From assembly GCA_012515235.1 (NCBI GenBank), contig JAAYYU010000153.1, positions 1 to 64,000 of the forward strand: a stretch of DNA of 64,000 bases, read 5' to 3'. The notes beneath the pieces were generated by a model that was given only the letters and a program-made list of their open reading frames with translations, had not been told where the DNA came from and ran no database searches. The translations under genes were made by a program, and so were the position numbers. This document shows, in pieces, positions 60,368 through 64,000 of the stretch. The stretch's first letter is position 1. Every line of letters starts with the position of its first letter. This stretch comes from Candidatus Anammoximicrobium sp. (GTDB lineage: Bacteria; Planctomycetota; Planctomycetia; Pirellulales; Pirellulaceae).

Positions 60368-61759
60368 ATGGAAATAAAGCGGACACGTCAACCCGCAGGG
60401 TTTCTGGCAGCGACATGGCTGGCTTTGGCGTGCCTCGGCTGCTGGGGGAATTTCGAGCCGCAAGCGGCGCATGCCTCCTCGCTTCGCCGCACGGCCATCG
60501 TCGAGGCCGTCCAGAAGGTCCGCGACTCGGTGGTCAATATCCAAGGCCGCAAAATCGTTCGCGCCGAGTCGGCGGAGCCGGGAAGCAACGAGCCCTTTCG
60601 CCAGGTGAACGGCATGGGAACGGGCGTGATCATCGACGCCCGCGGCTTTATTCTGACAAACTATCATGTGGTGGAAAACGTCGAGACGATTCAGGTCACG
60701 CTGGCCGACCGCCGCACCTTCGTCGCGCGGTTGGCGTCCAACGACTCGGTTTCCGACCTGGCGGTGATCAAGATCGAAGCCGAGCGACCGCTGCCGGTCA
60801 TCCCCTGGGGAGTCTCCAGCGACCTGATGCCCGGCGAGTCGGTGATCGCCTTGGGCAATGCGTTTGGCTACGAGCACACGGTCACTCGGGGGATCATCAG
60901 TTCCTTGCACCGCGAAGTCCAGGTCAGCGCGACGCAGAAGTACCACGATCTGATCCAGACCGATGCCAGCATCAACCCAGGCAACTCGGGCGGCCCGCTG
61001 CTGAACATCGACGGCGAAATGGTCGGGATCAACGTGGCGGTCCGCGTCGGCGCCCAGGGCATCGGCTTTGCCATTCCCGTGGACGAGGTCCTGGAGATCG
61101 CGGCCCGGCTGATGAGTACGGAACAGATCGACCGCGTCGTGCATGGCGTGGTGGGCGAGACGCGCAGCCTGGAAACGGATCGCTGTTTTGCCGTGGTTGG
61201 AATTCGCCAAGGCAGTGCGGCCGCCAAGAGCGGACTCCAGCCCGGCGACGTGATCACGGCCGTCGAGGAGACGCCGGTCAAGCGGGCGATCGACTTCGAA
61301 CGCGCGCTGCTGGGCCGGCCCGCCGAACAGCCGCTGGCCTTGAGCGTCCAGCGGAACGGCCAGCTGCAGACCTTGGAACTTGTCCTCCCGTCCAGCTCGG
61401 CGGGGGAAGACTTCGACCAGCGGGCGTGGCGCGTGCTGGGACTGCGGCTGATCCCGGCCTCCAAGGAGGAATGCCAGCGGACGACCTCCCGTTATCGCGG
61501 CGGAATGCGCGTGCTGGCGGTCCGGCCCGACAGTCCCGCGTCGCGCCAAGGAATCCGGACCGGCGACGTCCTGGTCGGGATGCACGTCTGGGAGACGATT
61601 TCTCGGGACAATGTGTCGTACGTTCTGAACCGTGCCGACTTCGATAGTTTCCAGCCGTTAAAGTTCTTCGTGCTCCGCGGCGACGAGACCCTGTACGGCT
61701 TCCTGCAGATCAAACGCGAGGCGACGGTCCAGGTGTCCCGGAAGACCAACCGCAACTGA
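60368..61759 (+). CDS. HtrA/DegP-like trypsin-fold serine protease with two PDZ domains
   Basis: The 463-residue secreted protein degrades or checks misfolded envelope proteins. It has an N-terminal signal (LAATWLALACLG then Cys, a possible lipobox) and the trypsin-like domain with the triad His in ILTNYHVVENV, Asp in SVSDLAVIKI and Ser in NPGNSGGPLLN. Two PDZ domains follow (about 265-350 and 375-455; GLQPGDVITAVEE, GIRTGDVLVGMHV). The ATG at 60368 starts the signal. thiL starts 2 bases after its stop, so the two are translationally linked though functionally unrelated. Confidence 0.92.
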   Translation: MEIKRTRQPAGFLAATWLALACLGCWGNFEPQAAHASSLRRTAIVEAVQKVRDSVVNIQGRKIVRAESAEPGSNEPFRQVNGMGTGVIIDARGFILTNYHVVENVETIQVTLADRRTFVARLASNDSVSDLAVIKIEAERPLPVIPWGVSSDLMPGESVIALGNAFGYEHTVTRGIISSLHREVQVSATQKYHDLIQTDASINPGNSGGPLLNIDGEMVGINVAVRVGAQGIGFAIPVDEVLEIAARLMSTEQIDRVVHGVVGETRSLETDRCFAVVGIRQGSAAAKSGLQPGDVITAVEETPVKRAIDFERALLGRPAEQPLALSVQRNGQLQTLELVLPSSSAGEDFDQRAWRVLGLRLIPASKEECQRTTSRYRGGMRVLAVRPDSPASRQGIRTGDVLVGMHVWETISRDNVSYVLNRADFDSFQPLKFFVLRGDETLYGFLQIKREATVQVSRKTNRN

Positions 61760-61761
61760 CT

Positions 61762-62679
61762 ATGGAAGCTGCATTCCTCTCCTGGTTGCGCAGTCAAGTT
61801 CCCGGCCATCCCCGTCTGCAGCTAGGCATCGGCGACGACGCCGCCATCCTGGACCTCGCGTCCAACTCGCGCTGCGTGCTCACCACCGATATGCTGAACG
61901 ACGGCGTGGATTTCGTCTGGGGGCAATGCGACGGGCGACTCGTCGGCCGCAAATCCCTGGCGGTCAACCTGAGCGACCTGGCGGCGATGGCGGCCCAACC
62001 GCTGGCTGCGTTGGTTTCCTTGACCCTGCCGCGTCGCGACGCACTCGCGGTCGGCCAGCAATTGTACCAGGGGCTGCTGCCGTTGGCCGATGAATTCGAC
62101 GTCGCGATCGCCGGGGGCGACACCGGAAGCTGGGACGGGCCCTTGGTGATCGGCATCACCGCCCTGGGCGTCGCGACCGAACGCGGGCCGTTGCTCCGCA
62201 GCGGCGCCCGACCCGGCGACGCGATCATCGTTACGGGCAGCTTTGGCGGCAGTCTCTTGGGCCGGCATTTCCGCTTTACGCCGCGAGTCCGCGAGGCCTT
62301 GCTGCTGAATGAGCGGTATCGATTGCACGCAGCTACCGATGTCAGCGATGGACTGGCGTTGGATCTGTCGCACATCACGCAGGAAAGCGGTTGCGGGGCG
62401 CTGGTGGAGGCGGCCGCCGTCCCGATCGCCGACGACGCGCACCGCTTGGCGGCGGCAGACGGCGGCCGGACGACGCCCCTGGAACACGCCTTGGGCGACG
62501 GGGAGGATTTCGAGTTGATCCTGGCGGCGCCGCCCGAGGAAGCGGCCCGGCTGCTGCGCGACCAGCCCCTGGACGTGCCGCTGACGCGCATCGGCACGTT
62601 CACCGCGGAACGCGGTCTGCGGATCAAGACCCCCGACGGGCGATGCGAACCGTTGCCGCCGCGCGGATATGAGCACTAG
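61762..62679 (+). CDS. thiL: Thiamine-monophosphate kinase
   Basis: It phosphorylates thiamine monophosphate to the active cofactor thiamine diphosphate. The 305-residue protein has the ThiL N-terminus GIGDDAAIL, TTDMLNDGVDF, the VNLSDLAAMAAQPLAALVSL region, GGDTGSWDGPLVIGITALG and ATDVSDGLALDLSHI. The Asp-rich clusters coordinate Mg-ATP. It begins 2 bases after the protease stop. No other thiamine genes are in the window. Downstream is a repeat-bearing gap. Confidence 0.95.
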   Translation: MEAAFLSWLRSQVPGHPRLQLGIGDDAAILDLASNSRCVLTTDMLNDGVDFVWGQCDGRLVGRKSLAVNLSDLAAMAAQPLAALVSLTLPRRDALAVGQQLYQGLLPLADEFDVAIAGGDTGSWDGPLVIGITALGVATERGPLLRSGARPGDAIIVTGSFGGSLLGRHFRFTPRVREALLLNERYRLHAATDVSDGLALDLSHITQESGCGALVEAAAVPIADDAHRLAAADGGRTTPLEHALGDGEDFELILAAPPEEAARLLRDQPLDVPLTRIGTFTAERGLRIKTPDGRCEPLPPRGYEH

Positions 62680-62740
62680 CACCAAACGGGAAACGGCCGC
62701 GGAAAGTCGCCGTCTGGGATGCTACGGTCGCGCGAACTGA

Positions 62741-62833
62741 GGTCAGGCTTACAGAATTCAGTTTTGGCCGAGCTCGCTGCCAGCTTTATGGTACGACACG
62801 GATCGGCCAAAATTGAATTCTGCAAGCCTGACC
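62741..62833. repeat. Inverted repeat with 33-base arms
   Basis: Arms 62741-62773 and 62801-62833 match at 30 of 33 positions (GGTCAGGCTT, CAGAATTCA, TTTTGGCCGA elements) around a 27-base centre. A+T-rich arms set it apart from the other palindromes in the window. It could be a REP/MITE-type element mobilised by a transposase elsewhere, or a bidirectional terminator for thiL. Confidence 0.75.
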
Positions 62834-63319
62834 CCGGCAACGAAACCCAAAGTTGCGGACTCCCGTTCGGTGCCAGTGCGTGGTCATCACGAAAAATCGC
62901 AGTTGGCCCCGGCAGCCAAGGGCGTTCGTCCTGACGCGGCCTTCGGGCGCAACCCACCAGCAACGCAGCGAACCGCCGCAGAGAACCCAAGCTTCACGCG
63001 AATTTGGCCGCCGCTGTTCCACTCGGCTCAGTCGTCTCCTGCGCGTTATTCGCGGTTCACAGATGCTCGGGTGCAACCGCTCCTGGTTGAAGAACGCCGA
63101 AGCGGTTTTCAAGCCGTAATGAAAAAGCGGGACAGGCTCCGCGCGGTGGTCGTTCTGCCTTGGGTTTTTTCGGCGCAGCTGAGAGCCGGTCGGCCTTTGT
63201 CAACAGGCTGATGGGGCCGATGGCCGCACAGCGCGGCCGCCTTGCGCGCGCGGGCTTGATTGCAGAAGGTTGGCAAAACAGTATGATGCAGCTTCGGGAA
63301 TTGGGCGCCACGGGAGAGT

Positions 63320-63640
63320 TTGCCCTGCCCAACGTGCAGTCGGTTGACGGAAGAAGAAGTGGAGATCAACGGGCGGTGGAATTTCGATCGGCTCCGGGAC
63401 GAAGAGATCCGGATGCGCCGGCGGCTTGCCCACGGGCACGATCGGTGCCTGCCCACCGCACGTTCGGTGGCCCGCGGGGCGTGCGGTGCCAGTTCCGAGC
63501 GCAACGAGGCCGATCCCCAAGTCGGCCGCAAACTGGTCGAACGGACGCTGAAACGAATTGCCGCGTTGTGGCCTGAACCGTCAGGCGTGCACGAGGCGCG
63601 CCTTCTGCCGTGGACCGCGTCGAAGGACGAGGATGGATGA
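63320..63640 (+). CDS. Possible small hypothetical protein
   Basis: A 106-residue frame starting at TTG has fairly high G or C at third positions and a charged, mostly helical product (EEEIRMRRRLAHG-like and KLVERTLKRIAALW). There is a CPTC near the start but no family I know. No good ribosome site lies before the TTG; a GTG at 63359 is an alternative. It ends 30 bases before the ceramidase-like gene. It may be real or chance. Confidence 0.3.
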   Translation: MPCPTCSRLTEEEVEINGRWNFDRLRDEEIRMRRRLAHGHDRCLPTARSVARGACGASSERNEADPQVGRKLVERTLKRIAALWPEPSGVHEARLLPWTASKDEDG

Positions 63641-63669
63641 ACCGTTTTCAATGCAGTGAGGGATCTGCC

Positions 63670-64000
63670 ATGCTGTTTCGCAATTCGTTCGGACTGTCCG
63701 TCAGCTTGACGGTCGTCTTGGCCTCGCTTTGGATGTTTGGGCCGGCAGGACAGACGCTGTGCGCCGCGGACGCGGCAGAAGCCGCCGGGCCGCTGCGGAT
63801 CGGTTGGGCGTCAACCGACATCACGCCTGAAAAGCCGGTCGTTCTGGTGGGCTTCTCCAGCGCGCGGATTTCCGAGGGCGTGCTGGACCCGATCACGGCG
63901 ACGGCCCTGGTTTTGGAATCGGGCCGCGACGGCAAACCGGACGAGATAGCCATCCTGGTCTCCGTCGATCTGGTCGGCATCGGCAACGATCTGCGGGACC
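63670..64000 (+). CDS. Neutral/alkaline ceramidase-like secreted protein, 3' partial
   Basis: Only the first 110 residues are in the window. A signal peptide (about 32 residues, ending near TLCAAD) is followed by LRIGWASTDITPEKPVVLVG and DEIAILVSVDLVGIGNDLRD, typical of the N-terminal domain of neutral/alkaline non-lysosomal ceramidase-type proteins, which planctomycetes carry in many copies. The catalytic region lies beyond the window, so the activity cannot be confirmed. GAGGGA about 8 bases before the ATG supports the start. Confidence 0.85.
   Translation, partial: MLFRNSFGLSVSLTVVLASLWMFGPAGQTLCAADAAEAAGPLRIGWASTDITPEKPVVLVGFSSARISEGVLDPITATALVLESGRDGKPDEIAILVSVDLVGIGNDLRD

Larger units (their letters stand above)
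62680..63669. other. Repeat-bearing, mostly non-coding region
   Basis: This 990-bp stretch follows thiL. It holds a large inverted repeat (62741-62833), then sequence with short inconsistent frames, then a possible small ORF at 63320-63640. The minus-strand frame around 62990-63110 reads like translated repeat sequence. I see no transposase gene. Confidence 0.55.

Noticed and set aside
59972..61585. 537-codon minus-strand open frame over the HtrA-like gene
   Set aside because: Antisense shadow of a protease with a full catalytic triad.
62786..63112. 108-codon minus-strand frame after thiL
   Set aside because: Overlaps the inverted repeat, has repeat-like Arg-rich composition and no ribosome site.

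Overview
The window (about 63% G+C by eye) looks like a chromosome segment from a planctomycete, probably a Pirellulales-type genome. Support: a DUF1559 prepilin-like protein paired with a transthyretin-like lipoprotein, a YdjY-domain secreted protein, a GldA/GldFG/DUF4340 transporter, a ceramidase-like secreted protein, Cys-rich secreted proteins, a mitochondrial-type EF-G, and large G+C-rich palindromes between genes. This is inference from family distributions; the window has no rRNA or other phylogenetic marker.

Layout. 1-1.4 kb: C-terminal part of a type I restriction subunit HsdR. 1.4-2.0 kb: a 190-bp nested palindrome. 2-5.4 kb: divergent L-fucose isomerase and NylA-like amidase. 5.5-13.6 kb: TetR regulator with two operator-like palindromes, a tripartite RND efflux system (adaptor, pump, outer-membrane channel) and a small Cys-rich secreted repeat protein. 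13.7-14.7 kb: ribokinase-like sugar kinase.

14.8-25.2 kb: the most unusual part, eight same-strand genes behind one good promoter. They encode PspA, a double-AAA ATPase, a TerB-like 98-residue protein, a substrate-binding protein fused to an OmpA peptidoglycan-binding domain, an ABC permease, an ABC ATPase, a membrane-anchored coiled-coil protein and an octaheme cytochrome c with TPRs. I read this as a PspA-linked, cell-wall-anchored ABC import system with a possible redox partner. I do not recognise it as a characterised system.

25.3-31.8 kb: YdjY protein, TauE/SafE permease and a 1536-residue PQQ-like propeller protein. 31.8-33.3 kb: pilin and lipoprotein. 33.5-39.3 kb: Gld-type ABC exporter operon. 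39.7-42.6 kb: SRAP (abasic-site) protein, DUF72 protein and Fe-type alcohol dehydrogenase. 42.7-51.6 kb (minus strand): EF-G, radical SAM protein, acetolactate synthase small subunit, FHA-GAF hybrid histidine kinase, alginate-export-type porin and ferredoxin. 51.8-54.9 kb: TPR protein, CdsA and PlsC-type acyltransferase. 55-59.3 kb: acetolactate synthase large subunit, HDAC-like deacetylase and FIST sensor protein. 59.7-62.7 kb: DUF4404 protein, HtrA-like protease and ThiL. 62.7-63.7 kb: repeat-bearing, mostly non-coding stretch. The window ends inside a ceramidase-like gene.

No tRNA, rRNA, CRISPR array, complete insertion sequence or replication origin was recognised.
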